NCBI RefSeq assembly: GCF_030732845.1
Contig: NZ_JASHKA010000014.1
Coordinates: 62,001-126,000 of the forward strand
DNA from: Roseibium sp. MMSF_3544
GTDB taxonomy: Bacteria; Pseudomonadota; Alphaproteobacteria; Rhizobiales; Stappiaceae
Direction: 5' to 3'
DNA: 64,000 bases
Under the pieces are notes generated by a model. It was not told where the DNA came from, did no database searches, and saw only the letters and a list, made by a program, of their open reading frames with translations. Shown in pieces: positions 16,687-26,182 of the stretch (its first letter is position 1; each line of letters opens with the position of its first letter). Both the position numbers and the translations under genes were made by a program.

Positions 16687-17841
16687 ATGAACCTGACGAA
16701 AGAACATCCTTTGGCGGAATGCATTGAAGATCTCTCGGTCGTTCACGTGGTGCGCCAGTATGCGCCCATGATCGGCGGGCTCGAGGATTTCGTGCGCCAG
16801 CTCGTTTCACGCCAAAGGGGCAGATTCCGGAACCTGCGTGTCGTGACGCTCGACCGCCTGTTCACCGAACCTGACCGGAAACTGCCGATGCACGAGGAAA
16901 TCGAAGGCGTCGATGTCCACCGCATTCCCTATCATGGCAGCAAGCGGTATCCACTTGCCCCCGGCGTGTTCTCCCAGGTCGCCGATGCCGACCTGGTTCA
17001 TGTTCACGCCGTGGATTACTTTTTTGACGCTTTGGCGCTGTCAAATGTGTTTCGCAGGAAAAAACTCGTCGCGACCACCCACGGCGGTTTCTTTCACACA
17101 GACGCTTTCATGGCATTGAAGAAAGTCTGGCTGAACGGCCCCACCCGTTTGTCCGCGTCCTTCTACGACGCAATCGCATGTTGCTCTGCGAACGACTTTG
17201 AAATGTTCAATAAGATTGCACCGAGCAAGGTGACGCTGATCGAAAACGGTGTCGATTGCGACAAGTTTCGCAATGCCTCGTCGCAAGACCCCGTCAAGCG
17301 AATTGTCACGATTGGACGGTTTTCGAAAAACAAGCGGCTCGATATGCTTTTGAAGGCCCTTCATGATCTGGTTGCACGGGACGCTGATTGGCATCTGGAC
17401 ATCATTGGCTCGCCTTCTGACCTGTCCGTTGAGGATCTGAGGGCTCTCGTTGCGCGGCTCGATCTGGAGCACCATGTCGATTTCCACATTCGCGTCAGCG
17501 AAGAGGAGATGAGGCAAGTCATGTCGGCTTGCAGTCTTTTCGCCAGCGCGTCTGAATATGAAGGTTTTGGCATCGCGATGGTGGAAGCCCTCTCCGCCGG
17601 GCTGATACCTGTGGTGGCGCCGAACACCGCCTTCAAGTCACTGGCAGTCAAGCATCCGGCCGTTCGCCTGACGTCCTTTGAAAACCCGCAAGAGGCAGCG
17701 CTTGCCATAACTCGGGCTGGCGAGGATCTCGCGCTCGATCCGGACATGCGAATGGCCGCGATGACGTCAGCGGAGCAAAACAGCTGGGATGCGGCCGTCC
17801 GTCACTATGACGACTTCTATCGGAAGGCGGTGACAGCATGA
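16687..17841 (+). CDS. GT4-family glycosyltransferase (EPS locus)
   Basis: 384-residue GT-B glycosyltransferase. The N-terminal half contains PMIGGLEDFVRQLV, and the C-terminal half has TIGRFSKNKRLDMLLKAL and the donor-site motif SEYEGFGIAMVEALSAGLIPVV. Its ATG begins directly after the deacetylase stop codon, and its own stop overlaps the next start, so the genes from 15.5 to 21.3 kb form a translationally coupled operon. It should add one sugar to the repeat unit; the sugar cannot be predicted. Confidence 0.86.
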   Translation: MNLTKEHPLAECIEDLSVVHVVRQYAPMIGGLEDFVRQLVSRQRGRFRNLRVVTLDRLFTEPDRKLPMHEEIEGVDVHRIPYHGSKRYPLAPGVFSQVADADLVHVHAVDYFFDALALSNVFRRKKLVATTHGGFFHTDAFMALKKVWLNGPTRLSASFYDAIACCSANDFEMFNKIAPSKVTLIENGVDCDKFRNASSQDPVKRIVTIGRFSKNKRLDMLLKALHDLVARDADWHLDIIGSPSDLSVEDLRALVARLDLEHHVDFHIRVSEEEMRQVMSACSLFASASEYEGFGIAMVEALSAGLIPVVAPNTAFKSLAVKHPAVRLTSFENPQEAALAITRAGEDLALDPDMRMAAMTSAEQNSWDAAVRHYDDFYRKAVTA

Positions 17842-19172
17842 CCCCTTTGGCACCGAATTTGGCTGTTCCCGGCAAGTCAGGCAACGTCAACCGATATGGT
17901 GCGAGTGTCCGGCGATCCGGAAGCGATGGCATCGCATCTCGTGAAAAGAGGAACATGGCGATTGTCTTCGTTGCCTTGGCGGCAACGTTCTACAATGCCG
18001 TCCTTGCCATCCTGAACGCACATGTTGTGGATCTGCAGTTCAGCGCAGTCGCGCTCGCGGAGATTTCAATTCTGATCGTCGCGCTCCTCTTGATCCTGAG
18101 CAAGGGTCTTTACGAGCAGGACATGATCCTGTTGACCTATCTGGTCGTCACGCTCTTTCTCGCCGTCTATGTATCCGCCATCAATGGCTATGTGGTTCTC
18201 GACTATTTTCGCAACATCCTGATCATCTTCTGTTTCGTCTCACTCGGCACGTGGGCCAACCGCAGAACGATAAAATATCTGTTTCTCACCGCGACAATGC
18301 TGGTGTTCCTGACCTTGTTGTTCGAAATCTTCTTCACCGATCTTTACGGGGATCTTTTCTACCCGGCCCTGTATTTTTTCAACACGCGCGGTATCGAACT
18401 GTTCGAAGTGGTCGATTCAAAGCTGTTTCGCAACGCTCTCGGCTTTGAGGGGCGATTCAGTTTCGGGCTCATCAATCACCGAAGCTCTTCGCTGTTTCTG
18501 GAACAGGTATCGCTCGCGAATTTCTGCGGCGTGATGATGATTTTCCTGTTGTCGCTCTGGGGGCGGTTCACACCACGTCAAAGGTTCTTTTGTCTTTTGA
18601 CCATCGTTCTGATTCTCCTGACAAACGATACCAGGACGATGCTGATCTTCGGTGGTATCTGCGTGGTCGGTTTTTTCATCTTCCCGCATCTTCCAAAGAT
18701 CGTCTGCGCACTCTACCTGCCGGTCCTGCTGGTTCTCGGTATGCTGATCTATCTGGCGGACCCGGGTGCTCAGGGGGACAATATCCAGGGGCGGGTCGTG
18801 CTCACGATGAGCCTGTTCAAGGAGATGGGACTGTTGGCGCAGCTCGGCTTTGAAGCCGGTCTCGCACCCGCGCTTGGCGACAGTGGTTACATCTATGTGA
18901 TCGTCATCGGAACAGTCTTCAGCCTGGTTCTGCTTTGGCTTTTCGTCAGCCTGTTTCCCGCTTATGAAACCGTTGAGCAAAGACGATTTGCCCACGGGAT
19001 CAGCATCTTCATTTTCATGAACATGATGATCGGCGGCACGGCGATTTTCTCCATCAAGATTGCCAGCCTTCTCTGGCTCCTGGCCGGACACCTCAAGTTC
19101 GCCGATATGCGTGTGCCAACGCCTATTTTCGCCGGCGAGACCCGGCGCAGCGCGAACGGGGGGGCCGCGTGA
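17838..19172 (+). CDS. O-antigen ligase/polymerase-like membrane protein
   Basis: 444-residue protein with about ten membrane segments and one longer periplasmic loop around residues 165-215, the layout of Wzy polymerases and WaaL/RfaL ligases. Sequence conservation in this family is weak, so the call rests on topology and context: it overlaps the preceding glycosyltransferase by 4 bases, overlaps the following acyltransferase by 4, and a flippase is nearby. The N-terminal 40 residues are polar and cytoplasmic; an ATG near residue 39 could be the true start. Likely role: polymerising the exopolysaccharide repeat unit. Confidence 0.7.
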   Translation: MTPLAPNLAVPGKSGNVNRYGASVRRSGSDGIASREKRNMAIVFVALAATFYNAVLAILNAHVVDLQFSAVALAEISILIVALLLILSKGLYEQDMILLTYLVVTLFLAVYVSAINGYVVLDYFRNILIIFCFVSLGTWANRRTIKYLFLTATMLVFLTLLFEIFFTDLYGDLFYPALYFFNTRGIELFEVVDSKLFRNALGFEGRFSFGLINHRSSSLFLEQVSLANFCGVMMIFLLSLWGRFTPRQRFFCLLTIVLILLTNDTRTMLIFGGICVVGFFIFPHLPKIVCALYLPVLLVLGMLIYLADPGAQGDNIQGRVVLTMSLFKEMGLLAQLGFEAGLAPALGDSGYIYVIVIGTVFSLVLLWLFVSLFPAYETVEQRRFAHGISIFIFMNMMIGGTAIFSIKIASLLWLLAGHLKFADMRVPTPIFAGETRRSANGGAA

Positions 19173-20245
19173 TGCTTGTGCAGCTCCAGTATGTCCGCGG
19201 TATCGCCGCGCTGCTGGTCGTTTATTTTCATAGTGTTCTGCAGTGGCGGCATGTGGATCCTGGCTCGGAATTTGCGCCGCCGTTGTTTGGCGAAATCGGC
19301 GTCGATCTGTTTTTTGTCCTGAGCGGCTTCGTCATGTGGCTGACGACAGCGGATCGGGATATGAGTCCGGTAGAGTTTTACAAACGGCGGGTAGAGCGCA
19401 TCGTGCCGCTCTACTGGGTGCTGACCGTTCTGGCGGCTGGCATCGCCTTTGCGTTTCCCGAATATCTGAAGTCGACCGTCTTCGATCTGCCGCACGTTTT
19501 GGCATCGCTGTTTTTTGTTCCCTGGCTCAATCCGGCCAATACCGGTGGCAATCTGATCACGCCGGTCATCATTCCCGGCTGGACGCTGAACTATGAAATG
19601 TATTTTTACCTGATTTTCGGTGGCTTTCTGCTTGTCTCCAAATCGGTGAGACTTTGGGGCCTGCTGCTTCTGTTCCTGGCCGTCTATTTGGGTATCGAAA
19701 TGTTCGGGCTGCAAAGCGTCGCAGCAAGATTTTACGGAAACGCCATCGTATTCGAGTTTCTGGCAGGCGTTCTGATTGGCGGGCTGTTTCTTCGCCAACG
19801 CACATTGCCGCAGATAGGGGCGCTCCTGCTGCTGCCTGTCGCTACGCTCGCGATCGTGGGCCTCGACATATGGAAACCCGAATGGCCGCGTTTGCTGAGC
19901 GCCGGACTGCCGGCGGCCCTGATCATACTTTGTCTTGTCTCGATCGACTTCGGCAAGATCAGGGAATCGAGATTTCTTCATCTCCTGGGCGATGCGTCGT
20001 ACAGCCTGTATCTCACCCATGTCTTTACACTGGTCGCAGTGCGGATCGCCTTTATGGCGCCACCTCTGGCAGCGTTGGCAAATGGTCCGGTCTTCCTACT
20101 CTCCTGCATGGCAGCGTCTGTGCTGGTCGCCCTGATCTCTTATTGGGCGTTTGAAAAGCCGGTCGCCGATTACTTCAAGAAGCGCAGGATGCAAAAAAGG
20201 GCCTCGCGGAAATTCAGCCCCGGGCCGGAAGAGGTAAGGTCTTGA
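19169..20245 (+). CDS. Acyltransferase 3 family protein (ExoZ/OafA-like)
   Basis: Integral membrane O-acyltransferase, typically adding acetyl groups to sugars of surface polysaccharides. It begins LQYVRGIAALLVVYFHSVLQW, with the family arginine and catalytic histidine, and has about ten hydrophobic segments over 358 residues. GEIGVDLFFVLSGFVMW is the second family motif. It overlaps the polymerase-like gene by 4 bases, and its stop shares one base with the next ATG. A decoration role for the polymer made by this locus follows from position. Confidence 0.88.
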   Translation: MMLVQLQYVRGIAALLVVYFHSVLQWRHVDPGSEFAPPLFGEIGVDLFFVLSGFVMWLTTADRDMSPVEFYKRRVERIVPLYWVLTVLAAGIAFAFPEYLKSTVFDLPHVLASLFFVPWLNPANTGGNLITPVIIPGWTLNYEMYFYLIFGGFLLVSKSVRLWGLLLLFLAVYLGIEMFGLQSVAARFYGNAIVFEFLAGVLIGGLFLRQRTLPQIGALLLLPVATLAIVGLDIWKPEWPRLLSAGLPAALIILCLVSIDFGKIRESRFLHLLGDASYSLYLTHVFTLVAVRIAFMAPPLAALANGPVFLLSCMAASVLVALISYWAFEKPVADYFKKRRMQKRASRKFSPGPEEVRS

Positions 20246-21318
20246 TGTTTGAACAACCAAAATCGACCTGCGCTCCAAGGGCTCTGCTGGCGGCAGTTCT
20301 GGCGGCGATTTTCAGTTTATTGACTGTAGCGGCCTCCAACGCCCAATCGGCTGGGGTTTGTTATCGCGGTGTGAACCTTTCGGGAGCCGAGTACGGCGAA
20401 GCCGATGGAATTTACGGAACAAATTTCATCTATCCGTCGGAGAGCACAGTTCGGTATTTTGCCGACAAGGGCATGAAAATGATCCGCCTGCCGTTCTTGT
20501 GGGAGCGACTGCAGCCGGTGCGAAACGGCGGTCTGGAGAGAAACGAGCTTGAGCGGCTGAAGAGCGCGGTCGAACTCATCAAGACCCATGGCATGAAGGT
20601 CATCCTGGATCCGCACAATTTTGGCTACTACCGCGGCCAAAGGATGATGACGCCGGGTCTCGGGGCGCCGGAATTTGCCAATTTCTGGGTGAGATTGTCC
20701 CTCGAGTTTGCAAATGACGAAGATGTGCTGTTCGGCCTGATGAACGAGCCCTTCGACATAACGGCGGAGGACTGGCTGATTGCGGCAAACCAGGCGATTT
20801 CAGGCATCAGGGCCACCGGTGCAAAAAACATGATCCTTGTGCCGGGCACCCATTGGAGCGGAGCGTCCACATGGCTGAAAGATCTTCCCAATGGCAACAA
20901 TTCAAAGGTCATGTCGGCAGTTGTCGATCCGGCCGACAACTTCATTTACGAAATCCATCAGTATCTTGACGAGGACGGATCCGGCACGCATGAAACCTGC
21001 CCGAATGCCCGGCTCGCGCTTGAAGGTCTGGAAGGCGTGACCGGCTGGCTCAAGGAACAGAATGCGCGCGGCCTGCTGGGCGAGTTCGGCGGTTCGAAGG
21101 AACAGGCCTGCCTTGATGGCCTCCGCGCGATGGTCGAGTTTATGGACGAAAACCGGGAGCAGTGGTTTGGTTGGACCTATTGGGCGGCCGGAGAATGGTG
21201 GCCGGAAAGCGAAGGCAACAACATCCAGCCAACGGCCAAAGGAGATCGTCCTCAACTTCATGCGGTCATGAAGGATGATTTTGTCGGCGGCCAAGAGGCC
21301 TGCTCAACAATAAATTAA
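20245..21318 (+). CDS. Secreted GH5-family glycanase
   Basis: Glycoside hydrolase family 5 (endo-beta-1,4-glucanase type), exported by a signal peptide ending near AASNAQS (about residue 33). The acid/base glutamate is in the LMNEPFD motif and the nucleophile is in LGEFGG; the HQYLD and WTYWAAGEWW segments are also typical. ATG 20245 overlaps the acyltransferase stop, with GAGGTAAGG as ribosome binding site. It is last in the coupled run from the deacetylase. It may cut or size the nascent polymer, or be needed for its release, as glycanases in cellulose and xanthan-type loci do. Confidence 0.87.
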   Translation: MFEQPKSTCAPRALLAAVLAAIFSLLTVAASNAQSAGVCYRGVNLSGAEYGEADGIYGTNFIYPSESTVRYFADKGMKMIRLPFLWERLQPVRNGGLERNELERLKSAVELIKTHGMKVILDPHNFGYYRGQRMMTPGLGAPEFANFWVRLSLEFANDEDVLFGLMNEPFDITAEDWLIAANQAISGIRATGAKNMILVPGTHWSGASTWLKDLPNGNNSKVMSAVVDPADNFIYEIHQYLDEDGSGTHETCPNARLALEGLEGVTGWLKEQNARGLLGEFGGSKEQACLDGLRAMVEFMDENREQWFGWTYWAAGEWWPESEGNNIQPTAKGDRPQLHAVMKDDFVGGQEACSTIN

Positions 21319-21322
21319 CCCT

Positions 21323-21373
21323 AATTCAGCAGGTTAGGGTTACGGACCCTGGGGTCTGACCAGGTTCTGAATT
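21323..21373. repeat. Nested inverted repeat after GH5 gene
   Basis: The outer arms AATTCAG (21323-21329) and CTGAATT (21367-21373) enclose an inner GACCC-TG-GGGTC palindrome (21345-21356). No T-run follows. It resembles, but does not match, the GGGTC/GACCC element near rpoN. It could act as a transcript end or belong to a related repeat family. Confidence 0.4.
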
Positions 21374-21460
21374 CCAAAACGCGCAGCGACCGAAACCGGA
21401 ACCTCAACAGACCCTGGCACCAGAAACAACCAAATGGCCATTTGAGGCAAATTCGAGCGC

Positions 21461-23164
21461 ATGAGCCGCATTGCAGACGATTGGGACCATCCCGGATGGG
21501 AACATCGCCGCCGCAGAAATCCGCAGTCCTTTGAGACCGTCTATGACCGGTGGGAGGACGAGGACCACTCGGCGCGCCGGCTCGTGAACGCTTATGTCTC
21601 CGAAAATCCGGGAAGACGGAAATATGACGGGCCCGCCTACGGGCCAAGGCACGTGGCTGACCACGAACTTGCAGACGTGGACCGCGGCGACGGGGGCAAG
21701 CCGGAATATGCCGGCTTGGTGCCCGCGCAGCGTCCCTTCGAAAAGTCTTACACGTTGCTTCCCGATACCCACGTATCGGGTGGTGCGTGGGAAAACCTGC
21801 CGTCACACAATGCGTCCGCAGAGCCGTTTTTTGACTTTCGGATTCTGCTCAGCGCAATCGTCAGGAGCTGGAAACTCATCCTGTTTCTGATGATCGCCGG
21901 CATGGTGCTCATCGGCTTTGCAACCACGATCGTGCCGTCAAAATACACCGCCAACACGAGCCTTTACTTCGATCCGGCGCGACTGACGATTGCGTGGGAG
22001 GGACAAAACGGCAGCAGCAGCAACACACAGTCGGCGGGAGCGCTGATCAACAGCCAAATTGAGGTGCTGGTTTCAAGCGTGGTGTTGCGGGAAGTTGTCG
22101 GCAAACTGTCCCTTGAAAACGACCCGGAGTTTGCCGGCGGCGCCGACGGTGACGAGGCCGTCGTGCAAGCGGCTGGTGCATTGCGCGAAGCCATCGGAAT
22201 CGGAAGGGTGGGCGACTCCTATGTTGTTTCCCTGAACGCCACAACCGGTGATCCGGTCAAGTCGGCGGATATTGCGAATGCGGTCGTTGAAGCTTTCATG
22301 AACTATGAGGACACGGCCGCCACAGACAGCTATCTGAACTTCACGTCAAATCTGGACCAGAGACTGGAAGTCCTGCGCAACAAGGCTTTTGCGGCTGAAA
22401 AAGCGGTCGAGGACTATCGCGCCAAAAACGACCTGGTGACCGCAGGCGGCGTTCTGATTTCCGATGAACGCCTCGCTGCACTCAACACGGCCCTGGTGCA
22501 GGCCGAACAAAAGACCATCGAAGCGCGTGCAAAGGCCGATGCCGCCAGCCGTCTGTCGCTGGAGTCGGCTGTTGCAGGCGCCAATGATGCGGAAGTCTCG
22601 TCTTCATCGTTGCTGCAGCTCAGGCGGCAGTTTTCGACTGCGTCCGCGGAACTCGACCGGCTACGGATATCTTTGGGAGCGCGCCACCCGTCACTGGCGG
22701 CAGCCGAAGCGTCGCTGGCAGGCATTCGGCGCGAAATCGACCAGGAGCTGAAACGGATTGCCTCCACGGCCCAGACCGAGCTGTCGCAGGCTGAAAAGGC
22801 GCAGGACGAGATCGCCAGCGAACTCGCCGCGCAGAAGGCGTTGAAGCTGAGCAATTCGCCTTATCAGGCGGAATTGGACAACCTTGAACTTCAGGCGGCG
22901 ACTACCCGCAGCATTTACGAGACGGTTCTCAGACGCACGCGTCAGACCAACGAGGAACTGGAAAACGCCTTCACCAATGTGCGTGTGCTGGGCAAGGCTG
23001 AGCCGCCACTGACGGCCGACGGGCCAGGGCGGAAGATGTTGCTTCTTGGCGGTATTGTCGGCGGCGCCATGCTCGGGTTTGGACTTGGCCTGGTGATCGC
23101 GATTGTAATCCGCCTTTTCCAGAACCCAGTGGTCCGCTCTTACGTGGCTTCTGCAGCGCGCTAG
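21461..23164 (+). CDS. GumC/Wzz-type chain-length protein, no kinase
   Basis: Polysaccharide co-polymerase that controls chain length and export. Membrane segments lie at about 138-158 and 525-550, and between them is a long periplasmic region with coiled-coil stretches (about residues 290-450). The C terminus stops shortly after the second membrane segment, so the BY-kinase domain of Wzc/ExoP is missing; a separate kinase may exist elsewhere. Unusually, about 130 charged residues precede the first membrane segment, where this family normally has about 20-40. It is 142 bases after the GH5 gene on the same strand. Confidence 0.83.
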   Translation: MSRIADDWDHPGWEHRRRRNPQSFETVYDRWEDEDHSARRLVNAYVSENPGRRKYDGPAYGPRHVADHELADVDRGDGGKPEYAGLVPAQRPFEKSYTLLPDTHVSGGAWENLPSHNASAEPFFDFRILLSAIVRSWKLILFLMIAGMVLIGFATTIVPSKYTANTSLYFDPARLTIAWEGQNGSSSNTQSAGALINSQIEVLVSSVVLREVVGKLSLENDPEFAGGADGDEAVVQAAGALREAIGIGRVGDSYVVSLNATTGDPVKSADIANAVVEAFMNYEDTAATDSYLNFTSNLDQRLEVLRNKAFAAEKAVEDYRAKNDLVTAGGVLISDERLAALNTALVQAEQKTIEARAKADAASRLSLESAVAGANDAEVSSSSLLQLRRQFSTASAELDRLRISLGARHPSLAAAEASLAGIRREIDQELKRIASTAQTELSQAEKAQDEIASELAAQKALKLSNSPYQAELDNLELQAATTRSIYETVLRRTRQTNEELENAFTNVRVLGKAEPPLTADGPGRKMLLLGGIVGGAMLGFGLGLVIAIVIRLFQNPVVRSYVASAAR

Positions 23165-23396
23165 CGAAACCCGTCCCCATTCGAACTGAATTCATGTGAA
23201 TGCTGACCTCTCCTCAAATTGGAGCAGGGCGCACTGGCCTGGCGAATCTCACCTGTGACCAAGAAAATTCAGATCGCCCAAATTAAATTCACACTTTTTG
23301 AATAGGCATGCGTTAGTAATTACTCTGTTACAGAGGCGGCGCTAAGCTTCGGCATTCAGCCGTAGCGTAATCCATCTGGGGTTTTCGGACAGCTCT

Positions 23397-24458
23397 ATGC
23401 TTGCGTCAATTGAAGATGACTTCGATTTCAACAGCCCCGACTACACGCAATTGCTTGCAAATTCGAATGCTACCGCGTTTCAACACCCGGTATGGCTGGA
23501 GCAAATACGTAATTTCTTGTTGAAACCGCACAACGCCAGAATGTGGGCGCTGACGATCCGGGACACAGACGGATCTCCCGTTTTTGTCATGCCTCTGGTC
23601 GCGCGAAAGCGCCGCGGTCTTCGCCTGATTGAAATGCCTGATTTCGGAGTGACCGACTATAATGCACCGGTCATGTCTACCGAGCTGGCGCAGAACCAGG
23701 AGCAGCTGAATTCTCTTGGCGCCGATCTGAAGCGCTTGTTGCCGCCGCATGATGTTTTCAGAATCCGCAAAGTCCGGGCAGAGCATCATGAGGCGCTTGC
23801 TGCGCTATTTCCCGGAAAGTGGCGCAAGCACGACTTTTCCGCCCATGCGACTGACCCGTTCGAAGATCATGCCCTCTGGAGAAAGACGGCTCTTCGTCCG
23901 AGTTTCGTCAAAACGCTGGATCGCAAGGAACGCGGTTTCTTCAATTCCCTTGAGGGACGTGTTCGCAAGCTGACCAGTGTTGATGAAATCGAAAGTGCCA
24001 TCGATTTTATCGCGCGAATTAGGGCCGGCCGCTTCGATGGCGACCTCATGCAGGAAGAGGAATTCAGGCGCTTTTACGCTGCCTTGGCGGGCGAATACCA
24101 ATCGTTTGCCGAAGTCTACGTTCTGGAAGCACAGGCCGAAATGATCGGCGTCGTTCTGGGGCTGGTGCGAGACAAGCGGTTTTACTACCTACTGATCGGT
24201 TGCGACTACGATACCTTCGGAAAATATTCTCCCGGATACATCCTGTATGACGAGATCTACCGGTTGTTTATCGAAGAAGGGGGGCAGGTCTTCGATTTCA
24301 CCGTGGGAGATGAGAGGTTCAAATCCCAGTTTGGAGCCAAGGCCTCTGAATTGTTCGAGTTTGAACAAGGTGTATCGCTTCCAGGCAAAATGGCGATGGC
24401 AGCTCAAAAGACACACCGGAAATGGAAGCGCGTCCGCGAGGACGATACCGCATCCTGA
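23397..24458 (+). CDS. CelD/FemAB-like GNAT acyltransferase
   Basis: 353-residue soluble protein of the BcsL/CelD group of GNAT-fold acetyltransferases, often found in cellulose or exopolysaccharide loci. The N-terminal part has the FQHPVWLEQ region. The C-terminal GNAT half has MIGVVLGLVRDKRFYYLLIGCD, a GYILYDEI helix and an ending typical of the family (FDFTVGDERFKSQFGA). It stands 230 bases after the GumC-like gene. Expected role is N- or O-acylation of a sugar precursor. The substrate is unknown. Confidence 0.75.
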   Translation: MLASIEDDFDFNSPDYTQLLANSNATAFQHPVWLEQIRNFLLKPHNARMWALTIRDTDGSPVFVMPLVARKRRGLRLIEMPDFGVTDYNAPVMSTELAQNQEQLNSLGADLKRLLPPHDVFRIRKVRAEHHEALAALFPGKWRKHDFSAHATDPFEDHALWRKTALRPSFVKTLDRKERGFFNSLEGRVRKLTSVDEIESAIDFIARIRAGRFDGDLMQEEEFRRFYAALAGEYQSFAEVYVLEAQAEMIGVVLGLVRDKRFYYLLIGCDYDTFGKYSPGYILYDEIYRLFIEEGGQVFDFTVGDERFKSQFGAKASELFEFEQGVSLPGKMAMAAQKTHRKWKRVREDDTAS

Positions 24459-24642
24459 GCAGCATTTCTGAGGCACATACGTCTTTCCCTATCTGGGCAC
24501 CTCCAGCTCACTTGCATCGATTGACCGCAAGACCTCGTTAACGCTGTTCAAACACAGTCGCTGACACGCTCTGATTTTAACTGTCCTAAAATCGGTCCTT
24601 CTCTATCCTGCTTCGTAAAAATGACAGTAGAAACGAGTGTGA

Positions 24643-25416
24643 ATGCTTGTCCAGGACGTGAATGCAACCGTTGCTCTCAGCGACACGGCCGCGAAAATCG
24701 GTCCGTTCGTTATCGCGCGACTTGAACGCGATGGCGCGATTCAGCTCGTGCGCAAGGCGGTGCAATTGCGTCAGCCGCTTGATATCGGCATCTGCAACGC
24801 CCACACGATTTTGACTGCTCTGGATAATCCGGACTATGCCGCCACGCTCAAGCAGATGACGCTGCTGAACGACGGTATCGGCATCGACATGGCAAGCCGC
24901 ATTCTGACAGGCAGAAGTTTTCCGGCCAACCTGAACGGAACCGACCTCATTCCGGAGATCCTCGAAAACATCGGCTTACCTTTGCGGATCTTCCTGCTGG
25001 GTGCGGAAGAAGATCATGTCGTCGAGGCGCGAAGGCACATCGAAACAAGCTATCCGATGCATCAGGTCGTTGGCCATCGGAACGGTTATTTCGATGCGAG
25101 TGAGTGCGACGACGTTTGTGCCGAGGTCAGCCGGCACCGCCCCGACCTTTTGCTGGTCGCGATGGGGAATCCGCGCCAGGAGCATTTCATCGTTGAGAAC
25201 CGCGGGAAACTGGATGTCGCGGTTGCCGTCGGCGTCGGGGCTCTCTTCGATTTCATGTCCGGCTCAGTCGCACGCGCCCCCCGGTTCGTCCAGGCGATTG
25301 GTCTGGAGTGGCTGTTCCGTTTCCTGCAAGAGCCGCGGCGGCTATTCCGCCGCTACGTCATCGGTATTCCGAGGTTCTTTTGGGCCGTTTTGAAACTTAG
25401 ACGCGATCAGCTGTAG
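24643..25416 (+). CDS. WecG/TagA/CpsF-family glycosyltransferase
   Basis: GT26-type transferase adding a sugar (ManNAcA or similar) to a lipid-linked acceptor, usually the second sugar of the repeat unit. The family motifs are present: ICNAHTILTAL near the N terminus, LNGTDLIPEIL, LLGAEE and the MGNPRQEHFI segment, with DFMSGSVARAPRFVQAIGLEWLFRF near the end. Length 257 is normal. It closes the polysaccharide region, 16 bases from the convergent cobK. No priming transferase (WcaJ/ExoY type) is in the window. Confidence 0.88.
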   Translation: MLVQDVNATVALSDTAAKIGPFVIARLERDGAIQLVRKAVQLRQPLDIGICNAHTILTALDNPDYAATLKQMTLLNDGIGIDMASRILTGRSFPANLNGTDLIPEILENIGLPLRIFLLGAEEDHVVEARRHIETSYPMHQVVGHRNGYFDASECDDVCAEVSRHRPDLLLVAMGNPRQEHFIVENRGKLDVAVAVGVGALFDFMSGSVARAPRFVQAIGLEWLFRFLQEPRRLFRRYVIGIPRFFWAVLKLRRDQL

Positions 25417-25432
25417 CACGATCGCTGATCCG

Positions 25433-26182
25433 CTACGACTGGCTGAGAAGGGTCTTCACCAGGGCGAGCACAGTGGTCTTGTCTGGTGCCGTTATCGTTT
25501 CGGGCAGATTGGGCCGGTCTATCATGATTACCGGCAGCTCAAGTCGGCGAGCTGCCTCAATCTTCGCATAGGATCTTGTTCCGCCGCTGTTCTTGGAAAC
25601 GACATGCGAAATGGCGTGCGCGCGGAGCAGGTCGATTTCAGCATCTGCGGTCGCCGGGGGACGCGCCAGCACCAGGTCCCAATGCTCAGGAAGCGCAGCC
25701 ACGGGGGCTTCGATCATGCGGGCAAGGCCATAGATGTCGGCCCGTTCGGTAAATCTGAAAACCTCCTTTCGCCCGACAGCCAGGAAGGCTCTTGCGCCCG
25801 CAGGCAGTGCTGCCGCGGCGTCCGCCATCGATCCAACATGTTGCCAATTGTCGCCGGGAGCAGCCGCCCAGGCCGGACGTTCCAGGCGAATGAGTGGGAT
25901 TCCGTTGATATCGCAGGCCTTGACGGCATTCGTGCTCATCTGGGCCGCGAAGGGATGCGTGGCATCGATGACAAGCCCCACATTCTCGGTGCGAAGATAG
26001 TCGGCAAATCCGTTCGCACCTCCAAAACCACCAATACGCGTCGGCAGCCCGAGACCTGGCAGGTCCAGGACCACACCGGCAAATGAAACAGTCAGGCGCA
26101 TCTCAGGATAAGTGCGTGCCAGCTCTCCCGCGATCTGGCGCGCTTCGAGCGTTCCGGCGAGCAGCAGAATGTGGTCAGCCAT
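25433..26182 (-). CDS. cobK: Precorrin-6A reductase
   Basis: Reduces precorrin-6A (or its cobalt form) to the 6B form with NAD(P)H in corrin ring synthesis. It shows the CobK/CbiJ family features LLLAGTLEARQIAGELA at the N terminus, the DATHPFAAQMSTNA motif and a C-terminal SKNSGGTRSYAKIEAARRL segment. The ATG at 26182 overlaps the end of cbiD by 8 bases (GACGATGGCTGA); a GTG at 26194 is possible. It is the second gene of the minus-strand pair cbiD-cobK. Confidence 0.92.
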   Translation of the reverse strand: MADHILLLAGTLEARQIAGELARTYPEMRLTVSFAGVVLDLPGLGLPTRIGGFGGANGFADYLRTENVGLVIDATHPFAAQMSTNAVKACDINGIPLIRLERPAWAAAPGDNWQHVGSMADAAAALPAGARAFLAVGRKEVFRFTERADIYGLARMIEAPVAALPEHWDLVLARPPATADAEIDLLRAHAISHVVSKNSGGTRSYAKIEAARRLELPVIMIDRPNLPETITAPDKTTVLALVKTLLSQS

